From assembly GCA_023665205.1 (NCBI GenBank), contig JAMPEJ010000001.1, forward strand, positions 291,540 through 355,539: a stretch of DNA of 64,000 nucleotides, written 5' to 3'. Made by a program: the position numbers and the translations under genes. The notes beneath the pieces are model-generated. The model did no database searches. It was given only the letters and a program-made list of their open reading frames with translations, and had not been told where the DNA came from. Source of the stretch: Corallococcus sp. (GTDB taxonomy: Bacteria > Bacillota > Clostridia > Christensenellales > CAG-314). This document shows, in pieces, positions 30,391-39,226 of this stretch. Every line of letters begins with the position of its first letter. Position 1 is the stretch's first letter.

Positions 30391-31611
30391 CTATCTTTCC
30401 TTGTACAAGTCTACGATATTAAGCACCACTTCGAGAGATTTTTGCATATCCTCCAACGGGATATATTCGTACCTGCCGTGGAAATTGTACCCGCCTGTAA
30501 AGAGATTGGGACATGGCAGTCCCTCGTAAGAAAGACGTGCGCCGTCGGTACCGCCGCGAATCGGACACACTTTGGGAGTTACGCCGGCTCTTTCCATTGC
30601 AAGGCATGCATTGTCAACAAGATGTATGTGCGGCAAAATAAGTTCTTTCATGTTGTAATAACTGTCTTTTATCTCCGCCGATACGGTACCTTCGCCGTAC
30701 TTGTTATTGAGGAACTTGCATGCGGTTGCAAAAAAAACTTTCTTTTCCTCGAACTTTGCCTTGTCGTGGTCGCGTATTATGTAGTTGGCCGCAGCGGCAT
30801 CGCAATCGCCTTGCATATCTGTTATATGATAAAATCCTTCGTACCCTTCGGTGTAAGCAGGATCTTCAAACGCGGGCAACAGGTGCTGCAACTCCATAAG
30901 CACCAGACAAGCGTTTTTCATTACGCCCTTGGCGGAACCCGGATGAACGCTTTTGCCGGTTACGGTAACCTTTGCCGAAGCGGCGTTAAAATTTTCGTAC
31001 TCCAGTTCGCCCAGACCGCCTCCGTCCACAGTATAAGCGCCGTCCGCGCCGAAACCTTTAACGTCAAAAAAGTCGGTACCGCGCCCCACTTCCTCGTCCG
31101 GCGTAAAAGCGATCTTTATTTCGCCGTGGGGAATTTCCGGATTTTCGACAAGCGTCTTTGCCATTTCCATAATAACCGATACGCCGGCCTTGTCGTCGGC
31201 GCCCAAAAGCGTAGTACCGTCCGACGAGATAATAGTTTTTCCGACGTGAGAAGAAAGTTCGGCAAATTCTTTAGAAGAAAGTTTGCGGCCTTCCGCAAGC
31301 AAAATGTCTTTGCCGTCGTAGTTTTCCGTAATAAGCGGTTTGACGTTGCGACCGCTTACTGCAGAAGACGTATCTACGTGGGCGATAAATCCCAACTTGT
31401 ATTTACCGTCTGTATTTGCCGGAACGGTTGCGTAAACGTAACCGTACTTCTCGTCGTAACGCGCGGCAATACCCATTTGTTTAAGTTCCGAGTGCAACAG
31501 CGTCAACAAATCGCGCTGTTTTGCGCTGCTGGGGTACTCTTCCACGTCAGGCACACTTTCCGTGTCTATCTTGACGTAACGCAAAAATCTTTCCAAAAGC
31601 GTATTTTTCAT
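30391..31611 (-). CDS. pepT: Peptidase T (tripeptide aminopeptidase)
   Basis: M20 metallopeptidase of 406 aa: zinc ligands in GFIAHVDTS (about 74-82) and LGADDKAG, catalytic TPDEEVGRG, and the late GGTDGARLSYEGLPCPN signature of PepT. It releases N-terminal residues from tripeptides in the cytoplasm. It lies between an HD hydrolase and the phosphatase in one leftward run. Confidence 0.95.
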   Translation of the reverse strand: MKNTLLERFLRYVKIDTESVPDVEEYPSSAKQRDLLTLLHSELKQMGIAARYDEKYGYVYATVPANTDGKYKLGFIAHVDTSSAVSGRNVKPLITENYDGKDILLAEGRKLSSKEFAELSSHVGKTIISSDGTTLLGADDKAGVSVIMEMAKTLVENPEIPHGEIKIAFTPDEEVGRGTDFFDVKGFGADGAYTVDGGGLGELEYENFNAASAKVTVTGKSVHPGSAKGVMKNACLVLMELQHLLPAFEDPAYTEGYEGFYHITDMQGDCDAAAANYIIRDHDKAKFEEKKVFFATACKFLNNKYGEGTVSAEIKDSYYNMKELILPHIHLVDNACLAMERAGVTPKVCPIRGGTDGARLSYEGLPCPNLFTGGYNFHGRYEYIPLEDMQKSLEVVLNIVDLYKER

Positions 31612-31623
31612 GTTTACCTCATT

Positions 31624-32223
31624 CTATAATTTGAAACCGCGATCTTCGTCCAAGTAGGTGGCTTCGAGATCCGAAACGTGCAAATAGATTGCCAACTTGT
31701 ATTTAGCAAAGGCCTCGCTGGCGGAATAGTTACCGCCCTTTACTCTGTCGTCGAAACCGCCCATGTGCCAGTTGATAGCCATGGCCTCTTCCGCAGTCAG
31801 CCTGATATACTGCGAAACGATAAATACCGATTTTTCACCGTGACCGAAGGGAAAACGCTCCTCCACCTTGAAATACGGGCGTTTTACCCAACCGCCCTCT
31901 TCCTTGACGTTTCGGTAGTCCACTGCGTAAAAATTGACTTTACATACGTCGTGCAACAGCCCCGCTATTGCCAAAGTTTCGTCCGAATACTTGTCGGCGT
32001 AGTCGTCGCCGAAGTCGCTTTTGACGTTCTGCACAAGCCGTTTGTACACGTTGAGAGAATGTTGGCACAAACCGCCCGTCTCCGCCATATGGAACTTTGC
32101 CGAAGCCGGCGCGGTAAAAAAATCGCTGTTTAACAAATATTCCAAAAGTTTGTCTGCGCCGTCACGTTTGACGTACGTATTAAAAATTTCGACAAATTCG
32201 TTTTTGCAAGCCGTAGTATCCAT
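31624..32223 (-). CDS. HD-domain hydrolase
   Basis: The ATG at 32223 has AAAGGAG upstream. The HD signature is present as GGLCQHSLNVY (first His), LLHDVCK (HD) and a later histidine (NWHMGG). It belongs to the group of clostridial HD proteins with a short N-terminal helix; members are metal-dependent phosphohydrolases, and the nucleotide substrate is unknown. Length 199 aa. Confidence 0.8.
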   Translation of the reverse strand: MDTTACKNEFVEIFNTYVKRDGADKLLEYLLNSDFFTAPASAKFHMAETGGLCQHSLNVYKRLVQNVKSDFGDDYADKYSDETLAIAGLLHDVCKVNFYAVDYRNVKEEGGWVKRPYFKVEERFPFGHGEKSVFIVSQYIRLTAEEAMAINWHMGGFDDRVKGGNYSASEAFAKYKLAIYLHVSDLEATYLDEDRGFKL

Positions 32224-32227
32224 TCTT

Positions 32228-32695
32228 TTATTCTCCTTTGAGTTGAGTAAGCCATGCGTCTTTATCAAATCGAACGTTGGCAGGGCTTGTAGAAGGCATT
32301 TTATATACGGGAATATTTCCGTCGTAAATGCTTGTAGTCAAGCGGTACGCCGTTGCGCCGTTACACAAAATCTTGACGATTTTTGCGCGTTCCAACACTT
32401 CGTTCAAATCCACCAACCGGTAGTTTTCAATATCGGCGTCCATACTTCCGCGTATTTCGCAACTGTCCACAACGTCCCACAATGCGATTCCGCAAGACAG
32501 ACACAGTTCTTTTTTTGCTTCCACCGTTTCCGCAAGAGGCGCGCCTAACGCCGAACAAAGCGTGGACCAAAATCTGTTTTGCTTGTTGCCGTAGTAAAAA
32601 CCTTCCGCACGCGACTTGACGCTTGGAAAACTGCCCAAAATCAATATTTTGCTGTTGCCGTCAAATAAAGGCGGAAATCCGTGATATTGCTGCAT
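32228..32695 (-). CDS. Uracil-DNA-glycosylase-superfamily enzyme (DNA-deoxyinosine glycosylase type)
   Basis: The 155-aa protein has the family-6-like motif ILILGSFPSVKSRAEGFYYGN near its start (shown within the limit as GSFPSVKS) and a late STSPANVRF motif. These belong to the UDG superfamily that removes deaminated bases. The ATG at 32695 lies only 6 bases after a good -10 box and lacks a ribosome site, suggesting a leaderless mRNA. Confidence 0.8.
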   Translation of the reverse strand: MQQYHGFPPLFDGNSKILILGSFPSVKSRAEGFYYGNKQNRFWSTLCSALGAPLAETVEAKKELCLSCGIALWDVVDSCEIRGSMDADIENYRLVDLNEVLERAKIVKILCNGATAYRLTTSIYDGNIPVYKMPSTSPANVRFDKDAWLTQLKGE

Positions 32696-32701
32696 GACTA
32701 C

Positions 32702-32730
32702 ATTATACAATTTTTTCTGTCCGAGCGCAA
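32702..32730 (-). promoter_or_regulatory. Promoter giving a predicted leaderless mRNA
   Basis: On the minus strand TTGCGC (32725-32730), 17 bp, TATAAT (32702-32707). The glycosylase ATG begins 6 bases later, where transcription should start. Confidence 0.6.
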
Positions 32731-32747
32731 GCGCACGTAGCAAATAC

Positions 32748-34178
32748 TTACCGTTCGGTATCCGTCGGCTGCGCGTCACGAAGCTTAGCGTCAGCCTGCG
32801 TTTTTTCAGTCGATTCGTCCGCCACAACGTCGGTTTTGCGCCGGACGTAACCGTAGCGACGGTTAAATACGACGATCATAATTACGCTGACGGTCAGCGC
32901 TAACGCTTCCGCAACCACCGTTGACAACCAAACGCCGTTTAGTCCCAACCAAATAGGTAATACGTAAATACAGACGATTTGGAAAACCAAAGTACGAGAT
33001 ATAGACAATATTGCCGAAATAAGCCCGTTGTTGAGCGCCGTAAAAAGGCAGGAACCGAACATATTGAACCCGACAAACAGATAGCAGACGGAATATATCA
33101 ACGTTCCCTTGACAGTCATATCAAACAAACTTTGTTTGTATCCGACAAAAATTTTAGCAATCGGTACGGCAAGTCCTTCGCCGAGCGCAAGCATAGAAAG
33201 TGCAACGACGGAAATTATCACCATTGATTTCTTAAATACGTTTTGTAATTCCTTTTTGTTTTGCGCACCGTAATTGTAGCCTATAATCGGGGTCACGCCG
33301 ATGCAATAACCGATAAAAATTGCCACGAATATAAATTGCAAATACATCATTACGCCGTAAGCGTTGACACCGTCTTTGCCCACAAGATCCATCAATTGTT
33401 TGTTGTACAAAACGGATACCAAAGACATAGCAATATTTCCGACAAGTTCCGACGAACCGTTGGTACACGCTTTCAAAATTACTCTTCCGTTAAAACACGG
33501 TTTTTGAAAACGCAGTTTGCTTCCGTTTTTGCAAGAGAAATAAATTATCGGCGCAAGACCGCCGACGGTTTGAGAAATAGCCGTAGCAACCGCAGCGCCG
33601 GTAAGCCCCCACTTGAAAGCCGCCACGAACAAAGCGTCCAAAACAATGTTCGTGCAACCGCTTACCAAAGTAAACACAAAACCGAGTTTGGGTTTTTCCG
33701 CCGTAGTAAAAAAACTTTGAAACATGTTTTGCAACATAAAAAACGGCAACACGCTTAGAATTATCGTGCCGTATCTTATACACAAAGGCAACAAATCGGC
33801 GTCTTTGCCGTTGGCTCCAAGCCAAACGGAGACCGGCTTTAACGTGGCTATACCTACGCCGGCAAGAACGACTCCCGCGCAGCCCGCCACGATAACTATT
33901 AGCGTAAAATACTTTTTGGCTTTGTCCTCGTTTCCTTCGCCCATAGTTTTGGATACGATTGCCGTGCCTCCGGCGCCGAACATAAACCCGAACGCCGCCA
34001 AAACCATGATATACGGAAACACCAAGTTGAGCGCGGCAAAAGCGTCTTCGCCCACGAAATTGGATACGAAGAGTCCATCCACTACCGAATAGACGGAACA
34101 GACGACCATCATAAGTATGGGCGAAGCGACAAATCGCAACAACCGTTTGTAGGTAAAATGATCGGACAGTTGAATCAT
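32748..34178 (-). CDS. MATE-family efflux transporter
   Basis: The protein (476 aa from the ATG at 34178) has about 12 membrane helices and MATE features: VDGLFVSNFVGEDAFAALNLVFP at the start (a conserved first helix pair), GAGGTAIVSKTMGEGN, and the second repeat with GVTPIIGYNYGAQN. It probably exports drugs or cationic metabolites using Na+ or H+. A 45-bp upstream extension begins with TTG and is rejected. The mRNA appears almost leaderless. Confidence 0.9.
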   Translation of the reverse strand: MIQLSDHFTYKRLLRFVASPILMMVVCSVYSVVDGLFVSNFVGEDAFAALNLVFPYIMVLAAFGFMFGAGGTAIVSKTMGEGNEDKAKKYFTLIVIVAGCAGVVLAGVGIATLKPVSVWLGANGKDADLLPLCIRYGTIILSVLPFFMLQNMFQSFFTTAEKPKLGFVFTLVSGCTNIVLDALFVAAFKWGLTGAAVATAISQTVGGLAPIIYFSCKNGSKLRFQKPCFNGRVILKACTNGSSELVGNIAMSLVSVLYNKQLMDLVGKDGVNAYGVMMYLQFIFVAIFIGYCIGVTPIIGYNYGAQNKKELQNVFKKSMVIISVVALSMLALGEGLAVPIAKIFVGYKQSLFDMTVKGTLIYSVCYLFVGFNMFGSCLFTALNNGLISAILSISRTLVFQIVCIYVLPIWLGLNGVWLSTVVAEALALTVSVIMIVVFNRRYGYVRRKTDVVADESTEKTQADAKLRDAQPTDTER

Positions 34179-34187
34179 AACGGCTCT

Positions 34188-34216
34188 ATGATACTTTAAT
34201 ATAAATTTATTGTCAA
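34188..34216 (-). promoter_or_regulatory. Promoter of the MATE gene, nearly leaderless
   Basis: On the minus strand TTGACA (34211-34216), 17 bp, TATCAT (34188-34193), then nine bases to the ATG. A ribosome site cannot fit after the predicted start of transcription. Confidence 0.6.
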
Positions 34217-34429
34217 ACGACAATAACGGCTTTTAACGAGAGTTTTTCAACAAAACGGCAAAAAGAAATTTTTGAGCAAATTCAATGCAAAACGGCGGCA
34301 GCGCGGTGTAACACAATTTGTAAAATTTCCATATTGTGAAGTAGACTTTACCACGCAGTATTTGAAAACTGCGTGGCTGCGCAAGTCAATACTAAAGCCG
34401 AAACATATCGGCGAAACGGAGGTAAAATT

Positions 34430-34657
34430 ATGTTCAACGGAATGTTCAATGACGGCGACTGCGGCGGTGGCTGCGGCGATAAAGGCGGATGCTTTGGCGG
34501 TTGCAACTGCACTTGGATCCTGCTTATTATCCTGTATCTGTGCTGCTGCGGCGGAAAAATGAGAAATTTCAGCCTTACGGTTAATCCCTGCTGCCTGATT
34601 CTCATGCTTGCGTTGTTGGTTTGCTGCGGCGGAATCAATTTCGGTCACTGCAAATAA
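34430..34657 (+). CDS. Glycine/cysteine-rich small membrane protein, 75 aa
   Basis: CGGAGG is 8 bases before the ATG at 34430. The protein begins MFNGMFNDGDCGGGCGDKGG, then alternates Cys/Gly clusters with hydrophobic helices (WILLIILYLCCCGG; CLILMLALLVCCGG). About 14 cysteines occur in 75 residues. It resembles 'chorion-class high-cysteine' small proteins annotated in Clostridia; its role (metal binding, envelope or spore) is unknown. Confidence 0.65.
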   Translation: MFNGMFNDGDCGGGCGDKGGCFGGCNCTWILLIILYLCCCGGKMRNFSLTVNPCCLILMLALLVCCGGINFGHCK

Positions 34658-34750
34658 GACAAAAGCGCCCCTAATAACACATATTATGCGACGATAAATC
34701 GTCACTTTGGGAAAGGGGCAAATCTACCTTGTACATAACAAAAGAAAAAG

Positions 34751-34790
34751 AGGCAAGTTTTGTGCTTAAAATGCGCAAAACTTGCCTTTT
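34751..34790. terminator. Bidirectional terminator
   Basis: AGGCAAGTTTTG.../CAAAACTTGCCT with flanking A and T runs forms a 12-bp stem. The remaining bases to 34948 hold nothing recognisable. Confidence 0.75.
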
Positions 34791-34948
34791 GCTGTTAAAG
34801 CAAAGTAAGAACCGAACTTTTTGACTGACAGTTCCGCTTTTGTACCAACAAATCCGATAAAAATAAGAGGCTTCTGTCGCCGGAATCACAGCGTACAGAT
34901 AAACATAAACATTGCCGAAATCAGAACATCGGGGACAGACTTTTGACG

Positions 34949-35608
34949 CTAGAACAACATACTTGCCGCAATCAAAAACATTCCAGGGAAATACAACAAC
35001 GTATTGACTGCGTCTAACACGCGGTTTTTAACACGGAACATGTTTAACCCCAAACAGACGTCGCTGACAAAATAAGCAAAACAGCCCAAGCCGAACAAAA
35101 ACGTTGCCAGATTTGCCGTGCCTTGACACGCCAAAGAAAAACCCAACGTACCGCACAAACCTACAAGCAACGTGTATACGTTCAGATAAATTTTGAGACT
35201 GCCGTAACGGTACACGCGGAATACTTGGCAAAGTACGCTAAACGCAACCGCCGCTGCAAACAGAATCACCGACCACCAAATCCAGCCGAATTTTAATATT
35301 GAATAAACCGAAAGAAGCAAACTTGCAGCGCCGAAAGACAACACGCCGAAAACAAATAAACGCTTGCTGTCCTTAAACACCAAAAACAAATCGCCCAAAG
35401 CGGCAAAAAACAAAGCAATACAAGCCAACGTAGAAAGACCGCCCTTGTTTAACGCGCAACCGTAAATACCTAGCGCCACGAACATTGCCGCGGCAAGCAT
35501 TTTTACTACCCCGCGACGTCTACTGCCGATCTTGAACAGTTTAAGTACGATAAGAGTTAAAGTAAGCGCGGAAAACAGCGCGATATACAAAATTTGGTAC
35601 CATTCCAT
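34949..35608 (-). CDS. YhhN/lysoplasmalogenase-family membrane protein
   Basis: GGAGG precedes the ATG at 35608. The 219-aa protein has about eight helices with the family's ALGDLFLVFKDSKRL loop (conserved GD, about residues 70-84) and FAYFVSDVCLGLN in the second half. Eukaryotic and some bacterial members cleave lysoplasmalogens; the substrate here is untested. Confidence 0.75.
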   Translation of the reverse strand: MEWYQILYIALFSALTLTLIVLKLFKIGSRRRGVVKMLAAAMFVALGIYGCALNKGGLSTLACIALFFAALGDLFLVFKDSKRLFVFGVLSFGAASLLLSVYSILKFGWIWWSVILFAAAVAFSVLCQVFRVYRYGSLKIYLNVYTLLVGLCGTLGFSLACQGTANLATFLFGLGCFAYFVSDVCLGLNMFRVKNRVLDAVNTLLYFPGMFLIAASMLF

Positions 35609-35720
35609 ATACGTACCTCCGCAAAGTATTGTAGTCAATCAAAATTGAAATATCAACACTAAGTTTTTCGCGTAATGCTTCCGAAAAAATACGTAGAGCG
35701 GCGGACGATTATAAAAAGTG

Positions 35721-35846
35721 TTGACAAAAACGGCAAATCGGCATATAATATATTAAACAAAATACAGAAAGGAAATGTGGGAGAAATCCCTTGTCCATTC
35801 GCCTTTTCGGATAAACGACAGACCAATATTAGTTTGTCGGTTTTTT
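35721..35846 (+). promoter_or_regulatory. Promoter and candidate attenuator of the EamA gene
   Basis: TTGACA (35721-35726), 17 bp, TATAAT (35744-35749) form a consensus promoter. In the roughly 95-nt leader, CGACAGAC (35816-35823) pairs with GTTTGTCG (35832-35839), followed by TTTTTT (35841-35846), an intrinsic terminator ending 6 bases before the ATG. A leader peptide frame (MWEKSLV..., from 35775) runs through it. No known riboswitch class was recognised. Confidence 0.55.
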
Positions 35847-35852
35847 GTTACT

Positions 35853-36914
35853 ATGGGAAACTCGGAAAAAAGACAACATAATATCGCTTTGGTAATGCTG
35901 TGCGTAACGGCAGCCGTTTGGGGAGCGGGATTCGTATTCGGAAACAGCCTGCTAGACAACGGTTTTAAGCCTATTCCGCTTTCGCTAAACGCCATACGCT
36001 TTTTGTTTGGAGCAATAGTACTTATTGCGATTTTTGCAAGAAAGATCAAACTTACCAAACAATTGCTTTTGTACGGAACGATTGGCGGAGCGATGTTGGC
36101 GATAGCGTTTAGCCTGCAACTGGTAGGGCTTAAATACACCACGCCCGCCGCTTGCGGATTTTTTACTGCGGCATACGGAATATTCGTGCCGTTTATGGCT
36201 TGGCTAGTGTACAAAAAACGCCCGTCTTGGCTGATGTTTTTGGGAGTAGGCGTAGCCTTGTGCGGACTGGTGATACTCAACGTCAACTCTATGGGTTTGA
36301 TGCAAAGCAAAGACGTGCTGCTGGGCAACATGCTTACGCTTCTGGGATCGATGTTTTTCGCTATGCAAATCGTGTTTGCGGACTACTGCCTTCACAAAAA
36401 GAAAATAGATTCTACAGGCTTGACCGTCGTACAGGTTGCCGCCTGCGCAATATTTATGACGCTTGCGGCGCTGTTTGAAATAGGGAATTACCGTAACGTC
36501 AATATGAATTGGAACGAATGTTGGTGGCGCTTGTGCATAGTTGCAATAATGGGTACGGCCTTTGCATACTTTGCCCAAACTTTCGCGCAAACACGGCTGT
36601 CGCCTACGGAAACGTCCATAATTTTGGCCTGCGAATGTCCCGTGGGAGCTGTAATATCCGTAGCTTTGGGCGAAGACGCGCTTTCTTGGCAGATATGCGT
36701 AGGCGGGATATTGGTTATTGCGTCGGTTATTCTTATCGAGGTGCTTCCCAACGTTTTGGAACGGAAAAAATCAAAAATAGCGGTAAACGAAACGACTACG
36801 GAAGAAATAATTGCCGAAAACAACGCACCGAATGACGAAATTGAAAAACCGGTCGACACATCCGCGCAAGAGGAAAACGACAAACGTCTTGACGACGCAG
36901 ACGACACGGATTGA
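35853..36914 (+). CDS. EamA/DMT-family transporter
   Basis: The 353-aa protein has ten membrane helices in two EamA repeats (AAVWGAGFVFGNSLLDNGFKP near the start; AQTRLSPTETSIILACECPVG in the second). It ends with a long acidic tail rich in Glu, Asp and Asn. I start at 35853; an in-frame ATG at 35775 has its ribosome site too close and would place a terminator hairpin in the coding region. DMT proteins export or import small metabolites; the substrate is unknown. Confidence 0.85.
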   Translation: MGNSEKRQHNIALVMLCVTAAVWGAGFVFGNSLLDNGFKPIPLSLNAIRFLFGAIVLIAIFARKIKLTKQLLLYGTIGGAMLAIAFSLQLVGLKYTTPAACGFFTAAYGIFVPFMAWLVYKKRPSWLMFLGVGVALCGLVILNVNSMGLMQSKDVLLGNMLTLLGSMFFAMQIVFADYCLHKKKIDSTGLTVVQVAACAIFMTLAALFEIGNYRNVNMNWNECWWRLCIVAIMGTAFAYFAQTFAQTRLSPTETSIILACECPVGAVISVALGEDALSWQICVGGILVIASVILIEVLPNVLERKKSKIAVNETTTEEIIAENNAPNDEIEKPVDTSAQEENDKRLDDADDTD

Positions 36915-36944
36915 TTCTTAGCACAAAATGCTAGGCAACAAACT

Positions 36945-36979
36945 ACGGCGGCTATCGATTACCGATAGCCGCCGTTTTT
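36945..36979 (+). terminator. Rho-independent terminator
   Basis: ACGGCGGCTATCG/CGATAGCCGCCGT is a perfect 13-bp stem followed by TTTTTC. Confidence 0.9.
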
Positions 36980-37079
36980 CTTCAGAAATTAAAAAGTATT
37001 ATGCTCAACTTTTGTGTCTCAATCATGCTCGGTTGCGCGCCAGAAATATTTTGCATCTAAAAATCTAAATATATTACCG

Positions 37080-37613
37080 TTAAGACAATATTTTTTCCAC
37101 GTATTGCTCGATAGAAAGCTGCACTACTTCCTTTGCCTTTTCGGCATCGTAAACTTCCGATACCGTCGTGGGTTTGTTCTCCAACTCTTTGTACACGCGG
37201 AAAAAATGCTGCATTTCTTCAAAAATATGTTTGGGCAATTCCTGTATGGATTTGTACCCGTTATAGGTCGGGTCGGAATACGGAATAGCTATCACTTTTT
37301 CATCAGTAGAACCGTTATCGTTCATGATTATCACTCCGATAGGATAGCAACGCACCAACGAAAGCGGCAACAAGGATTCCGACGAAAGTACCAATACGTC
37401 CATAGGATCGCCGTCGCCCGCAAGCGTGCGAGGGATAAATCCGTAGTTAGCCGGATAATGAGTAGACGTGTACAAAACTCTGTCCAAAACGAGCAGTCCC
37501 GTTTCCTTGTCCAGTTCGTACTTCATTTTTCCGCCTTTTGTTATTTCAATTACGGCGTAAAAATCGCCGGCTTTGATGCGATCGCGCGAGATATCATGCC
37601 AAATATTATTCAT
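37080..37613 (-). CDS. ppa: Family I inorganic pyrophosphatase
   Basis: The ATG at 37613 has GGAGG upstream. The 177-aa protein has the metal-binding DGDPMDVLVL (about 63-72), YPANYGFIPRT and IPYSDPTYNG phrases of soluble family I enzymes. It hydrolyses pyrophosphate from biosynthesis. Family I is less common than family II in Clostridia. It is monocistronic with a clear promoter. Confidence 0.95.
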   Translation of the reverse strand: MNNIWHDISRDRIKAGDFYAVIEITKGGKMKYELDKETGLLVLDRVLYTSTHYPANYGFIPRTLAGDGDPMDVLVLSSESLLPLSLVRCYPIGVIIMNDNGSTDEKVIAIPYSDPTYNGYKSIQELPKHIFEEMQHFFRVYKELENKPTTVSEVYDAEKAKEVVQLSIEQYVEKILS

Positions 37614-37635
37614 AGGATCCCTCCGTTGTGCAAAG

Positions 37636-37664
37636 ATAATACACGATTTTACACTATTTGTCAA
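37636..37664 (-). promoter_or_regulatory. Promoter of ppa
   Basis: On the minus strand TTGACA (37659-37664), 17 bp, TATTAT (37636-37641), about 23 bp before the start codon. Confidence 0.8.
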
Positions 37665-37897
37665 TAGCGTATCGTTTTTGTATTTTACTCCTCGGTAAAT
37701 TTGAGAATACGCTTCTTGGCACCGCACACGTTAAACTTGACAAAAAAAAAATTTGCTTCGGCAAATAAATTAGAATTACAATACATTAAAACAGTTTTAA
37801 CGCTTGCCTAACTTTTATTTGAACCGCCGTAAAAAACGCGCCCTCAACCGTAATTATCCGGTGAAAAGCGCTTTAGAGCTATAAGTTTTGCAAAAAT

Positions 37898-38971
37898 TCA
37901 GTTATACTTTGCAAGCAACGCGGTTGCTTGTGACGCAATGCCGTCGCCGTTGCCCAACGCGCCCAAATTCTCCGTTGTCGTAGCGGACAAATTGACGCAA
38001 CTTGCGGGAACCTGTAACACCGACGCAAGATTACGGGACATACAGTCGATATGCGGAGCAATTTTCGGTTGTTGGCAAATGACGACAGCCGAAACGTTTT
38101 GCACGAAAAAACCGTTGCTTTGCGCGATTCTCACGCACTCGCGCAAAAGTTTCATGCTGTCAGCCCCCAAATATCTGTCGTCCGTATCGGGAAACTGCAC
38201 GCCGATATCCCTGTTTCCGGATGCGGCAAGCACTGCGTCGCATACGGCGTGCGTCAATACGTCGGCATCGGAATGTCCGACAAGTTTTTTGCCGAAAGGC
38301 AAACGCTCTCCGCCCAAGACAATACAGTTGCCGTCGCCGAAAGCGTGAACGTCAAAACCGTTGCCTATACGGTAACTCGGCAAATCAGCCGGCACCGTAA
38401 TTTTTTTGTTGGAGTGTTCGCCCTCAACGAAATGAACGCTGCCGTACGTTTTGCAAAAAAGAGTGCTTTCGTCGGTAAAATCGGCAAGCGCATCTCCTTC
38501 CGAAAAATAAGCGGCGCGCAACCGTTTGAAATCGAACACTTGCGGAGTTTGTACGGTAAAAAAATCGGCACGGTTTTGCGGACCGTATCCGCCATTACCG
38601 TTTTGCCAAAGAGTATCGGTAACAGGTAAACGAGGAACGGCGCTGCCAAACGCCTCCGCATCTTCAAACAGTTTTTCCACAAGACGCTTGGAAACAAACG
38701 GACGCGCACCGTCATGTACCGCTACCAAACTGCAATTTTCCGATACCGCATTTAGTCCGTTTTGAACGGATAAACTGCGAGTTGCTCCGCCCTCCACGAT
38801 CCTTGTGACTCCGTCAACTTTCACGTCGCCGACAAGGATAATTTCATCTACGATTCCGCAGAAAATATCTACCGCGTGCTGTAACAGCGGCTTGTCAAAA
38901 AGCGCCTCGTTTAGTTTGTTTTTGCCGAAACGGACGGAACTGCCTGCGGCTACGATAATTACGCTTTTCAT
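37898..38971 (-). CDS. ispDF: Bifunctional IspD-IspF, MEP isoprenoid pathway
   Basis: The 357-aa fusion has an IspD cytidylyltransferase (VIIVAAGSSVRFG at 4-16; VAVHDGARPF; TDTLW) followed by IspF 2C-methyl-D-erythritol 2,4-cyclodiphosphate synthase (GNGFDVHAFG at about 202; GHSDADVLTHAVCDAVL; NLSATTTENLG). It performs the third and fifth steps of the MEP route. Its ATG overlaps the rqcP stop (ATGA). An upstream in-frame extension runs inside rqcP and is rejected. Confidence 0.95.
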   Translation of the reverse strand: MKSVIIVAAGSSVRFGKNKLNEALFDKPLLQHAVDIFCGIVDEIILVGDVKVDGVTRIVEGGATRSLSVQNGLNAVSENCSLVAVHDGARPFVSKRLVEKLFEDAEAFGSAVPRLPVTDTLWQNGNGGYGPQNRADFFTVQTPQVFDFKRLRAAYFSEGDALADFTDESTLFCKTYGSVHFVEGEHSNKKITVPADLPSYRIGNGFDVHAFGDGNCIVLGGERLPFGKKLVGHSDADVLTHAVCDAVLAASGNRDIGVQFPDTDDRYLGADSMKLLRECVRIAQSNGFFVQNVSAVVICQQPKIAPHIDCMSRNLASVLQVPASCVNLSATTTENLGALGNGDGIASQATALLAKYN

Positions 38972-39216
38972 TGTTGCAAAACTATTTCGTACATTTCGGC
39001 GGCTTCGTCTTTTTTGACGGTTTCCTTTAGCATCTTTACTTTGAAGCAAAGGTTGCCGCCGGCAAAATGCACGCATACCAAGTCGCCAACTTTCAATTGA
39101 CAAGAAGGTTTTGCGCTTTTTCCGTTGACGTCGACTTTGCCGCCGTCGCAAGCTTCTTGCGCTACGGTACGGCGTTTGAGTATGCGCGATACTTTCAAAA
39201 ATTTGTCTAGTCTCAT
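38968..39216 (-). CDS. rqcP: S4-domain RNA-binding protein RqcP (YabO/Hsp15-like)
   Basis: An 82-aa S4 domain: MRLDKFLKVSRILKRRTVAQ, then VDVNGKSAKPS and the loop LKVGDLVCVHF. Such proteins bind 50S-peptidyl-tRNA complexes in ribosome quality control. It is coupled by 4 bp overlap to ispDF and sits 10 bp after recR. Confidence 0.9.
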   Translation of the reverse strand: MRLDKFLKVSRILKRRTVAQEACDGGKVDVNGKSAKPSCQLKVGDLVCVHFAGGNLCFKVKMLKETVKKDEAAEMYEIVLQQ

Positions 39217-39226
39217 ATTACGTAGA

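Noticed and set aside
30442..31629. 395-codon frame opposite pepT
   Set aside because: Antisense shadow of a well-conserved peptidase gene.
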